NCBI GenBank assembly: GCA_023416695.1
Contig: JAEZGY010000075.1
Coordinates: 1-21,919 of the forward strand
Length of the DNA: 21,919 nucleotides
Direction of reading: 5' to 3'
Origin: Bacillota bacterium
Lineage (GTDB): Bacteria > Bacillota > Clostridia > Lachnospirales > Lachnospiraceae
Numbering within the stretch: position 1 is the first letter of the stretch; every line of letters begins with the position of its first letter. The position numbers were made by a program, and so were the translations under genes. Below the pieces are notes generated by a model. That model saw only the letters and a program-made list of their open reading frames with translations, was not told the origin of the DNA and searched no databases. Positions 13,383-21,215 of the stretch are shown one piece after another.

Positions 13383-15917
13383 ATGATAATAAAGAGAATA
13401 AAACTGTTAGCTGGAGTGATTCTTACGCTAACATTTCTATTTGCTTTTCATACTGAAGTACAGACATCTCAAGTAGTAATGCAAGAAGATCAATTGAATT
13501 GTTTATCCTCTCATATAGTAAATGAAGGTGGGATAAGTGGTAAATCCATACGAGCAGTGAAGTCTGTGATGGAAGATGAGAAGAATACTACTAATGCCAT
13601 TTCTTCTAAAAAGGTTAATAGTACAAATCTTGCTAAGTACAGTGGTAGCTATGGTTATAGTACTTTGTCTACTGAAGGGAAAAAGGCCTATAATGCGCTA
13701 AAGAAGATTGGATATAGTTTTCATAACAGCGGAAAGAATGCAGGAAAGGTTACTTATTCAGATGGAAGTTATGGCTATGTAACTACCGCAATCAACATCT
13801 CGTCTTATAATGTGTACATAAAAGATCTATCAAAGATTTTCTTTGCATTTGAAGCTGATAATCCTATGCTCTATTGGATTGATGGAGTGAGCTATGGGAC
13901 TTCTGGCTCTAAGGTTACACAGCTTTATCTTACTGTTGATACCTCCTATACCTCGGGGGCTACAAGGACAAAGGTTCAGAATGCAATTGATAAGGGGTTA
14001 AAGGCTTATACAAAACAGATTGATACCTTAAAAGCCAAAGGTTCTAGTAATATGTTTATTGAACTTGTTGTCCATGACCTTATTATTGATAAGTGTGCCT
14101 ATGCCTTTGATGGGAATGGTAAGCCTCATGAAGCGGCTTGGGCTCATAATATTTATGGTATTTTTGGCAAGGGAAAGGCAGTTTGCCAAGGGTATGCAAA
14201 AGCCTTTCAGTTGCTAATGAATTATGCTGGAATGGAAAGTATCTATGCCATAGGCTATGGGTTGGGTGATGGACATGCTTGGAATCTTGTGAGACATAAT
14301 GGGACTTGGTACGGGGTAGACGTTACCTGGGATGATGTAGGTGATCATGCGTCTAAACTAGGTACAGGTGTTTTATATCAGTATTTTAATTCTAGCACTA
14401 AGATGTTTAATAAGACACACACCTACGATTATACCTATTTTGATGAGATGTATAAGGTGCCAGCGGCAAGCTCTACAGATACCTATTGGTACTATTCCTA
14501 CTATAAGCTTAAGCATTCCTTAATTACAACTCCCACCGCAGAAAGTGTGACTACAGTCTTTCAATCTGCTCTTGCTAGTGCTGAAAAGACTAGTCAGTAT
14601 ATGCTTCAAATTGCTGTAAGACAGGGGACAGAAAAAGCCTTTAATGAAGTGTTAACCCGAAGTAAGGGTGATATTGTGAAAGCCTTAAGCTCCAACGGAA
14701 CATTATATGAGATAGGGACACCTGTACAAGGAGCCTATGATGATGATAATAATGAGTTCTATCCATGGGTGTTTGTATATGTGCCAGTTAGTGTAAAAAC
14801 TATAGATAATATTAGGGCTAATGGTATCTATTTTGATAATTATCAATTCAAAGTCTACAACAGAGATAGTAGTGGGAAGAAAGATGTGACAGCGCAGGTA
14901 GCAGCTGCTGTAAGAGATGGAAAACTAGAAGTTTCATATAATGGAGCGATGATTGGTAGCTATAGTGTTTCTATAAAGAAACCACAAGTAGAACCAATTG
15001 CACCACTTTCTTATACAGGAGGAGAGCAGAAACCTAAGCCACAAGTAACCTTAGATGGGGGTATCCTAGTTGAAGGTGTGGATTATACCTTAAGCTATAA
15101 GAACAATGTAAATGCGGGGACTGGCTATGTAATCCTAACTGGGATAGGGAAGTATATGGGAACAAAGCGTATTCCATTTACTATACAGCCATTCAATCTT
15201 CAGAATTCAATCATTGCTAAGGTTGGGACGAAGACCTATACAGGTAGTAAAATCACACCAAGCTTAATTATGGTAAATTCAGCTGGAGCTATCATAGAAA
15301 ACAATAACTATTCTATTGTCTATAAGAACAATGTTAATGTGGGAGTAGCTACCGTAACAGTATCTGGAATGAATAATTATACTGGTACTCTTACAACTAC
15401 GTTTAACATAGCCAAACGCAAAATAAGCACCTGTACAGTGGATAAGATTAGTAATCAAAGTTATACAGGAAAGTTCATTACACCAAAACTTAGTATAAAA
15501 AGTGGTAGTAAAGTCTTAGTTAGGAATAAAGATTATAGAGTGAAGTATACAAGTAATGTAAGACCAGGCAAGGCAAAGATAGTGATTACAGGAATGGGAG
15601 CTAATCTTACAGGAACAAAAACAATTTATTTTAACATTGTACCAAAGAAGGTTACTACCATAAAAGCTTCCTCTAACAGTAGAAGGGTAGTTGTAAAATG
15701 GGGGAAATCTGCCTATGCTTCAGGGTATACTGTTTTTTATTCCAATTCTAAGAATGGTACATATAAATCCTGGGGAAATACCACTAAAACGGCACTTACT
15801 AAGACCAAATTAACAAGAGGTAAGGCACTTTACATTCAAGTCAGACCATACAAGCTAATGGGTGGAAAGAAGTATTATGGAAGTACTGGCAAAATTATCA
15901 GAATAGTTGTTAAATAG
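13383..15917 (+). CDS. Secreted transglutaminase-like protein with three beta repeats and a C-terminal Fn3-like domain
   Basis: The 844-residue protein begins with a signal peptide (basic RIK, then a hydrophobic core to about residue 22). A transglutaminase/protease-like domain near 220-330 has the triad C268 (AVCQGYAKAF), H298 (DGHAWN) and D313 (GVDVTWDD). The segment to about 535 is unassigned. Three repeats follow at about 540-601, 605-676 and 680-754, each with YTG near the start, a Y-x-YKNN-type centre (YTS in the third) and YxGT or TGT before FxI. Residues 755-844 look like fibronectin type III (VVVKWGK, ASGYTVFYS, YIQVRPYK). There is no LPXTG or choline-binding signal. Proteolytic, cross-linking and amidase activities are all possible. 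GGAGG at 13371-13375 supports the start. Confidence 0.85.
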   Translation: MIIKRIKLLAGVILTLTFLFAFHTEVQTSQVVMQEDQLNCLSSHIVNEGGISGKSIRAVKSVMEDEKNTTNAISSKKVNSTNLAKYSGSYGYSTLSTEGKKAYNALKKIGYSFHNSGKNAGKVTYSDGSYGYVTTAINISSYNVYIKDLSKIFFAFEADNPMLYWIDGVSYGTSGSKVTQLYLTVDTSYTSGATRTKVQNAIDKGLKAYTKQIDTLKAKGSSNMFIELVVHDLIIDKCAYAFDGNGKPHEAAWAHNIYGIFGKGKAVCQGYAKAFQLLMNYAGMESIYAIGYGLGDGHAWNLVRHNGTWYGVDVTWDDVGDHASKLGTGVLYQYFNSSTKMFNKTHTYDYTYFDEMYKVPAASSTDTYWYYSYYKLKHSLITTPTAESVTTVFQSALASAEKTSQYMLQIAVRQGTEKAFNEVLTRSKGDIVKALSSNGTLYEIGTPVQGAYDDDNNEFYPWVFVYVPVSVKTIDNIRANGIYFDNYQFKVYNRDSSGKKDVTAQVAAAVRDGKLEVSYNGAMIGSYSVSIKKPQVEPIAPLSYTGGEQKPKPQVTLDGGILVEGVDYTLSYKNNVNAGTGYVILTGIGKYMGTKRIPFTIQPFNLQNSIIAKVGTKTYTGSKITPSLIMVNSAGAIIENNNYSIVYKNNVNVGVATVTVSGMNNYTGTLTTTFNIAKRKISTCTVDKISNQSYTGKFITPKLSIKSGSKVLVRNKDYRVKYTSNVRPGKAKIVITGMGANLTGTKTIYFNIVPKKVTTIKASSNSRRVVVKWGKSAYASGYTVFYSNSKNGTYKSWGNTTKTALTKTKLTRGKALYIQVRPYKLMGGKKYYGSTGKIIRIVVK

Positions 15918-15952
15918 TCTAAACAAATTAATGGTAAATAATGCAATATCTG

Positions 15953-15980
15953 AAAACGGGGTTGAATACCCCGTTTTTTT
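15953..15980 (+). terminator. Rho-independent terminator after the transglutaminase-like gene
   Basis: AAAACGGGGT (15953-15962) pairs perfectly with ACCCCGTTTT (15968-15977) around the loop TGAAT, followed by a seven-base T run. This is the strongest terminator in the window. Confidence 0.93.
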
Positions 15981-15990
15981 ATGCTATCAT
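15962..15990 (+). promoter_or_regulatory. Possible promoter of the first BMP lipoprotein gene, overlapping the terminator
   Basis: TTGAAT at 15962-15967 falls in the terminator loop and is followed 17 bases later by TATCAT (15985-15990). The predicted leader is about 39 bases. Geometry and -35 match the TTGAAC-N17-TATTAT promoter of the second lipoprotein gene, which adds some support. Confidence 0.5.
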
Positions 15991-16035
15991 CCTTATTGCA
16001 TAAAATAAAGTGACAAAAATATAGGAGGATGTTTC

Positions 16036-17103
16036 ATGAAACGCGTATTGTTCGCACTTAGTTTATTAGTTGCAATGTTTGCACTAACTGCATGTAGTAC
16101 AGGCGGGTCTAATACCTACGAAATAGCTTTGATTACTGATGTTGCTACTATTGATGACAAATCATTTAATCAGGGCTCATGGGAAGGTGTAAAAGCTTAC
16201 GTTGAAGAAAATGATGTTTCTCACAAGTACTATATGCCTGCTGAAAAATCTACAGAAGCCTATGAGGCAGCGATTGATTTAGCGGTAGAAGGTGGGGCAA
16301 AAGTAATAGTATGTCCAGGATATTTATTTTCAGTTGCCGTATACAATTCACAGACAAAATATCCCGATGTAAATTTCATCCTCTTAGATGGCGAGCCACA
16401 TGATGAAGCTGGGACAGATTTCAAAATCAACGATAATGTATATTCTATCTTTTATTCAGAAGAACAATCAGGGTTCCTTGCAGGTTATGCTGCAGTAAAA
16501 GATGGTTATAAAAATCTTGGCTTTATTGGTGGTATAGCAGTTCCAGGTGTTATCCGTTATGGATATGGCTTTGTTCAGGGTGCAGAATATGCAGCAAAGG
16601 AATTGGGTATCGATAATGTAAATGTAAAATACAACTATTCCGGTACCTTTAATGCATCTCCTGAAGTACAAGCTATGGCAGCGAGCTGGTATAACGAAGG
16701 CACAGAAGTGATTTTTGCCTGCGGTGGACAGATTGGTAACTCTGTTATGACTGCGGCAGAAGCTGCTGGTGGAAAAGTGATTGGTGTTGATGTTGATCAA
16801 TCAAGCGAATCCACATCTGTTGTTACTTCAGCTATCAAACAGTTATCTGTATCTGTAAAAGATGCCATTTCGGCTTATTACAACGGTAATTTCCCAGGTG
16901 GTGAAATACTAACCCTCGATGCTACTAAAGAGGGTGTTGGTCTTCCGATGGAAAATTCACGTTTTACACAGTTTAATGAAACTGATTACAAAGCTATCTA
17001 TGATAAGCTTATTTCTGGTGAAGTTACTGTGAAATCAAATACTGATGCAGAAAATGTTACTGACCTTTCTGTTGAACGAGTTACCATTAGTTATGTAGGT
17101 TAA
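16036..17103 (+). CDS. BMP/PnrA family nucleoside-binding lipoprotein (ABC transporter)
   Basis: The 355-residue protein is the extracellular substrate-binding lipoprotein of a nucleoside ABC importer. A signal peptide ends in the lipobox LTAC with lipidated C20. The mature protein shows the BMP/PnrA features ALITDVATIDDKSFNQGSWE, AKVIVCPGYLF, QSGFLAGYAAV, NLGFIGG, YNYSGTF and VIFACGGQIG. Family members such as PnrA/TmpC and NupN bind purine or other nucleosides; the exact ligand cannot be read from sequence. AGGAGG at 16023-16028 supports the start. The gene precedes the ATPase gene, with a 232-base gap containing a long hairpin. A paralogue about 78% identical over the visible part lies at 21216. 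Confidence 0.92.
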   Translation: MKRVLFALSLLVAMFALTACSTGGSNTYEIALITDVATIDDKSFNQGSWEGVKAYVEENDVSHKYYMPAEKSTEAYEAAIDLAVEGGAKVIVCPGYLFSVAVYNSQTKYPDVNFILLDGEPHDEAGTDFKINDNVYSIFYSEEQSGFLAGYAAVKDGYKNLGFIGGIAVPGVIRYGYGFVQGAEYAAKELGIDNVNVKYNYSGTFNASPEVQAMAASWYNEGTEVIFACGGQIGNSVMTAAEAAGGKVIGVDVDQSSESTSVVTSAIKQLSVSVKDAISAYYNGNFPGGEILTLDATKEGVGLPMENSRFTQFNETDYKAIYDKLISGEVTVKSNTDAENVTDLSVERVTISYVG

Positions 17104-17117
17104 TGGAATAACAGAAA

Positions 17118-17183
17118 ATAATAATAGCTGTTGCATTTGCTTATTAAGATGTTAATATAGCAAATTCCAACAGCTATTGTTAT
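17118..17183 (+). other. Long stem-loop between the binding-protein and ATPase genes
   Basis: Arms at 17118-17133 and 17168-17183 pair over 16 bases with one G-T pair (core AATAGCTGTTG against CAACAGCTATT). An inner stem TTTGCT/AGCAAA (17136-17141, 17159-17164) extends it. No T-run follows, so it is not a standard terminator. It begins 15 bases after the lipoprotein stop and may stabilise that mRNA or cause partial termination. Confidence 0.7.
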
Positions 17184-17271
17184 GCCCTGCAAAACTCTTT
17201 TATAAAAATGGTATGAATTTTTAAGAAAGATTGAATATTAATACTAGATAGATTTACAAAATAGTGAAAAC

Positions 17272-17307
17272 AAGGGTAAGTGTTATCGCAAGAAAATTTG
17301 CCCTTTT
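17272..17307 (+). other. Small stem-loop in the leader of the ATPase gene
   Basis: AAGGGTAA (17272-17279) can pair with TTGCCCTT (17298-17305), including one T-G pair, and TTTT ends the right arm. It lies about 30 bases before the ATPase start and could be a weak attenuator. The T-run is short and I know no matching regulatory RNA family. Confidence 0.4.
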
Positions 17308-17335
17308 ACTAGATACATTGAAAGGAGGAGAAATC

Positions 17336-18880
17336 ATGGACTATATCATTGAAATGTTAGGCATTACAAAAATATTCCCTGGTATCATTGCCAATGACAA
17401 TATTACTCTTCAGGTGAAAAAAGGAGAGGTGCATGCCTTGCTTGGAGAAAACGGTGCTGGTAAATCCACACTTATGAGTGTGTTATTTGGTCTGTATCAG
17501 CCAGAAGCTGGAACCATCAAGGTAAAGGGAAAGGAAGTAAAGATTACTGGCCCTTTAGATGCAAATGCATATGGTATCGGAATGGTACATCAGCATTTTA
17601 AGCTAGTTCATAATTTCACAGTACTACAAAACATCATTTTAGGAATGGAAACCGTACAAGGTGGCTTCCTCAAAATGGATGAAGCTAGAAAAAAGGTTGA
17701 GGAGTTAAGTAAGAAATATAAGCTTATGGTAGATCCTGATGCTTATATCTCAGATATCTCTGTAGGGATGCAACAAAGAGTAGAAATACTAAAGATGCTA
17801 TATAGAGACAATGAAGTCTTAATCCTAGATGAGCCAACGGCTGTTCTTACTCCACAAGAAATTGACGAACTAATGGATATTATGAAGGGGTTAGTAAAAG
17901 AAGGAAAGTCTATCATCTTCATAACCCATAAGTTAAATGAAATTAAGACAGTAGCAGACCGTTGTTCTGTACTTCGTCGAGGAAAATATATTGGCACCGT
18001 GGATGTTAAGGATACTGACAAAGACGTTATGTCTGAGATGATGGTAGGCCGTAAAGTTGACCTGAACATCAAGAAAAAACCAGCAGAAACCAAGGATACA
18101 GTACTAAAGGTAAAGGATTTGAAGGTAAAATCCAAACGTGAGGGTAGTCACACATATGTAGTGGACAATGTATCCTTTGAAGTAAAACGTGGTGAAATCG
18201 TTAGTATTGCGGGTATCGATGGGAATGGCCAAAGTGAGCTTATCCAGGCAATCACTGGTCTTATGAAACAGGATTCTGGACAGGTAATATTAAACGGTGA
18301 GGACGTTACCAATAAATCCATTCGTTATAAAAATACTCATGGGTTAGGTCACATTCCTGAGGACCGTCATAAGTTTGGTCTTGTACTAGACTATACCGTA
18401 GAGGAAAATGCAGTACTACAGGAGTACTTTACACCTGAGTTTCAAAAAGCAGGCTTTTTAAGGTTTGACAAGATTAGGGAAAGAAGTCAGCACTTAATAG
18501 AGAAGTATGATGTTAGAAGTGGACAGGGATCAAAATCTATCACTAGAAGTATGTCAGGTGGTAATCAACAGAAATTAATCATTGGACGTGAAATCAATAG
18601 AAATCCTGACCTTTTAATCGCAGTGCAACCAACAAGAGGTCTTGACGTAGGTGCAATCGAGTCTATTCATAATCAGTTAGTTAAGGAAAGAGATAAGGGA
18701 TGTGGTGTCCTGCTTGTATCCTTTGAATTAGAAGAAGTTATGAATCTTAGTGACCGTATCTTAGTTATCTATGAAGGGAAAATTGTTGGGGAATTAGATC
18801 CAAAGAAAACGACGCAAAAAGAGTTAGGTCTATATATGGCTGGTTCAGAAGGGAGCGAGGACGTATTAGCGGTAAAATAG
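17336..18880 (+). CDS. Nucleoside ABC transporter ATP-binding protein (two ATPase domains; NupO/YufO type)
   Basis: The 514-residue protein fuses two ABC ATPase domains. Domain 1 has Walker A GENGAGKST (37-45), the signature-like SVGMQQRVEIL and Walker B LILDEPT (D165, E166). Domain 2 has a degenerate Walker A GIDGNGQSE (293-301) without the Lys-Ser/Thr pair, the signature MSGGNQQK (406-413) and LLIAVQPTRGLDVGA in place of a normal Walker B with Glu. This asymmetry is usual for sugar and nucleoside ATPases (RbsA, MglA, NupO), so it is not damage. AAAGGAGG at 17321-17328 supports the ATG at 17336 over an in-frame GTG at 17264. It powers the two permeases that follow. Confidence 0.93.
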   Translation: MDYIIEMLGITKIFPGIIANDNITLQVKKGEVHALLGENGAGKSTLMSVLFGLYQPEAGTIKVKGKEVKITGPLDANAYGIGMVHQHFKLVHNFTVLQNIILGMETVQGGFLKMDEARKKVEELSKKYKLMVDPDAYISDISVGMQQRVEILKMLYRDNEVLILDEPTAVLTPQEIDELMDIMKGLVKEGKSIIFITHKLNEIKTVADRCSVLRRGKYIGTVDVKDTDKDVMSEMMVGRKVDLNIKKKPAETKDTVLKVKDLKVKSKREGSHTYVVDNVSFEVKRGEIVSIAGIDGNGQSELIQAITGLMKQDSGQVILNGEDVTNKSIRYKNTHGLGHIPEDRHKFGLVLDYTVEENAVLQEYFTPEFQKAGFLRFDKIRERSQHLIEKYDVRSGQGSKSITRSMSGGNQQKLIIGREINRNPDLLIAVQPTRGLDVGAIESIHNQLVKERDKGCGVLLVSFELEEVMNLSDRILVIYEGKIVGELDPKKTTQKELGLYMAGSEGSEDVLAVK

Positions 18881-20049
18881 AAAAGAAAGAAAAAAAAGAA
18901 CGTGCATATCTGTCCTCCATTATTGCTATCGTAATAGGGCTTTTAGTAGGTTATCTAATTCTATTAATTAGTAACCCAGCCGAGTCCTGGGCAGGTTTTA
19001 TGCAAATTATTTCAGGAGCAGTTACACACGGCTCAAGAGGAATTGGCAAAGTATTTTATTATGCAACACCGATTATGATGACCGGTTTAAGTATTGGGTT
19101 TGCTTTTAAAACAGGGTTATTCAACATTGGAACTCCAGGACAATTTATTGTAGGTGCTTTTGGTGGTATCTACGTAGGTATTAAATTTAGTGGACTAGGG
19201 GCAAGCCACTGGGTAGTAGCCCTTCTTGTGGCTATGGTTTTTGGCGCAATTTGGGCCATTGTTCCAGGTCTACTTAAAGCATACTGTAATGTGAACGAAG
19301 TTATTTCTTGTATCATGATGAATTATATCGGTATGTATTTAGTCAATTTCCTGGTTAAAAGCGATGCCCAGTTATTTAATCAGTTAAAGAATGAAAGTAA
19401 TTCAGTAGCGAAGACAGCGGAAATTCCTAAAATGGGATTAGACAAAGTATTCCCAGGCTCTGGTGTAGGTGGTGGAATTATAATCGCTATTATTTTTGTG
19501 ATTATTATTTACATTGTGTTAAATAAGACAGCCTTTGGTTATGAGTTAAAGGCAGTAGGCTATAACAAGGATGCTAGTAAGTATGCTGGTATCAACGAAA
19601 AGAGAAGTATTATAATTTCTATGCTCATTGCAGGTGCACTTGCAGGACTTGGTGGAGGTTTATTATACCTTTCTGGTTCTGGTAAATATATAGAGATTGT
19701 TGATGTTTTGGCTAATGAAGGATTTACAGGAATCAGTGTTGCTTTACTTGGCTTGAGTAATCCAATCGGAATCTTATTTGCAGCTATTTTCATTGCTTAT
19801 ATTACGCAAGGTGGTTTTTATCTACAGCTTTTAGCATTTTCCCCAGAAGTAATTAATATTATCATTTCCGTAATCATTTACTTCAGTGCATTTGCTTTAG
19901 TTCTTAAGAATATGATACAACGAAGAAATAAGAAGAAAGCAAATAGAATAGAGGAAATTAAGGTAGAAGCAAAAAGGGAAGAGGATTCCCTACACATTGG
20001 TAAGCCATCTGAGAACCTAAATGGCGAAAATGAAGGAGGAGAGGAATAA
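18865..20049 (+). CDS. Nucleoside ABC transporter permease (NupP/BmpC type), probable non-canonical start
   Basis: This permease shows the family pattern: MMTGLSIGFAFKTGLFNIG, GQFIVGAFGGIYVG, NEVISCIMMNYIGMYLVNF, KAVGYNKDASKYAGI and a Gly-rich AGALAGLGGGLLYLSG, ending in a charged cytoplasmic tail. The first ATG in frame is at 19000, but the preceding codons encode RAYLSSIIAIVIGLLVGY and LILLISNPAESWAGF, matching the first membrane helix of homologues such as YufP. The frame is open back to 18775 with no ATG, GTG or TTG. I place the start at ATT 18865 (then SGKIEKKEKKE), with GGGAG and GAGG 4-9 bases upstream, giving 394 residues and a 16-base overlap with the ATPase gene. ATA at 18877, overlapping the ATPase stop, and CTG at 18910 are alternatives. 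Product is secure; start is inferred. Confidence 0.85.
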   Translation: MSGKIEKKEKKERAYLSSIIAIVIGLLVGYLILLISNPAESWAGFMQIISGAVTHGSRGIGKVFYYATPIMMTGLSIGFAFKTGLFNIGTPGQFIVGAFGGIYVGIKFSGLGASHWVVALLVAMVFGAIWAIVPGLLKAYCNVNEVISCIMMNYIGMYLVNFLVKSDAQLFNQLKNESNSVAKTAEIPKMGLDKVFPGSGVGGGIIIAIIFVIIIYIVLNKTAFGYELKAVGYNKDASKYAGINEKRSIIISMLIAGALAGLGGGLLYLSGSGKYIEIVDVLANEGFTGISVALLGLSNPIGILFAAIFIAYITQGGFYLQLLAFSPEVINIIISVIIYFSAFALVLKNMIQRRNKKKANRIEEIKVEAKREEDSLHIGKPSENLNGENEGGEE

Positions 20050-21002
20050 TGTCAACTTTATATTTTTTAGTACAGCAGACGATGTATTTCATGATTCCTC
20101 TTTTAATCGTAGCACTGGGTGGAATGTACTCTGAGCGAAGTGGTGTAGTTAACGTAGCATTAGAAGGGATTATGACCTTTGGAGCATTTTGCAGTATTTT
20201 ATTCATTAGCATGTTTCAAAATACCTTAAGCGGTCAAGTTTTACTACTTCTAGCGATTCTAATTGCGGCGGTAGCTGGAATGGTATTTTCTCTTTTACAT
20301 GCTTATGCATCCATCAATATGAAGGCAGATCAGGTAATTAGCGGTACAGCCCTTAATATGTTTGCCCCAGCCTTTGCGATCTTCTTTGCAAGACAAATCT
20401 TTGGAGTACAACAAATTGGTTTTAATAATACGTTTCGTATCACGGAGGTACCAATCCTGTCAAAGATTCCTGTGATCGGACCAATGTTTTTTGAGAACAC
20501 ATATATTACCACGTATATTGGTTTTGGTATTTTAATTGTGGCTACTATAGTATTATACAAAACTCGCTTTGGTCTAAGACTACGCGCTTGTGGGGAACAT
20601 CCTCAAGCAGCAGATTCCCTAGGTGTTAACGTGTACCGTGTTCGTTATGCTGGTGTTTTAATTTCTGGTATCTTAGGTGGAATCGGTGGGTTAGTCTTTG
20701 TAATCCCAACTTCTACCAACTTTAACGCTACAGTAGCTGGATACGGATTCCTAGCCTTAGCGGTATTAATTTTTGGGCAGTGGAATCCTATTAGAATCTT
20801 ATATGCTTCTTTATTCTTTGGATTTATGAAGGCTTTGGCAGCTTCCTACTCAGGAATTGCAATTTTAAGTAATCTAAATATACCAAACAATATCTACAAA
20901 ATGGTGCCTTATATAGCTACTCTTATTGTACTGGCATTTACCTCTAAGAGGTCACAGGCTCCAAGAGCAGCAGGTGTACCATATGATAAAGGTGCTAGAT
21001 AA
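20049..21002 (+). CDS. Nucleoside ABC transporter permease (NupQ/BmpD type)
   Basis: The 317-residue protein has about eight to ten hydrophobic segments and the second-permease signature: IVALGGMYSERSGVVNVALE, then GIMTFGAF, HAYASINMKADQVISGTALN and RACGEHPQAADSLGVNVYR, and AGVLISGILGGIGG. The family pairs with the preceding permease as a heterodimer in the cytoplasmic membrane. The ATG shares one base with the upstream stop (TAATG), and GGAGGAGAGG precedes it, so translation is coupled. Length is normal for the family. A strong terminator follows 21 bases after the stop. Confidence 0.94.
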   Translation: MSTLYFLVQQTMYFMIPLLIVALGGMYSERSGVVNVALEGIMTFGAFCSILFISMFQNTLSGQVLLLLAILIAAVAGMVFSLLHAYASINMKADQVISGTALNMFAPAFAIFFARQIFGVQQIGFNNTFRITEVPILSKIPVIGPMFFENTYITTYIGFGILIVATIVLYKTRFGLRLRACGEHPQAADSLGVNVYRVRYAGVLISGILGGIGGLVFVIPTSTNFNATVAGYGFLALAVLIFGQWNPIRILYASLFFGFMKALAASYSGIAILSNLNIPNNIYKMVPYIATLIVLAFTSKRSQAPRAAGVPYDKGAR

Positions 21003-21023
21003 GGATATCTTATGAGTTATAGC

Positions 21024-21069
21024 ATAGCATTTGAATTGTTTGTTCAAATGCTATGTATTTTCTCTTTTT
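21024..21069 (+). terminator. Rho-independent terminator after the permease genes
   Basis: CATAGCATTTGAA (21024-21036) pairs perfectly with TTCAAATGCTATG (21044-21056) around a seven-base loop, followed by TATTTTCTCTTTTT. It ends the ATPase-permease transcript and separates it from the second lipoprotein gene. Confidence 0.88.
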
Positions 21070-21143
21070 ATATAAAAAATAAGAATATTTATAAAATATA
21101 CTTAATAGTATTATGAATATTATTAATATGACTGATATAACAC

Positions 21144-21172
21144 TTGAACAATCAAAAAATATATGATATTAT
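21144..21172 (+). promoter_or_regulatory. SigA-type promoter of the second BMP lipoprotein gene
   Basis: TTGAAC (21144-21149) and TATTAT (21167-21172) are 17 bases apart. The upstream region from about 21062 is extremely AT-rich and could act as an UP-type element. The predicted leader is about 36 bases and holds no recognisable riboswitch. Confidence 0.7.
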
Positions 21173-21215
21173 CCAAAATGTAAAAAAAATAGATACAATT
21201 CTAGGAGGATGTTTC

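Noticed and set aside
15981..16035. Purine or nucleoside riboswitch before the BMP lipoprotein genes
   Set aside because: The predicted leaders are only about 35-40 bases and contain no conserved riboswitch core.
18190..18700. Damaged second ATPase domain (missing Lys-Ser/Thr in Walker A and no Glu in Walker B)
   Set aside because: Degeneracy in the second domain is the normal state in the sugar/nucleoside ATPase family, so it is not a pseudogene sign.
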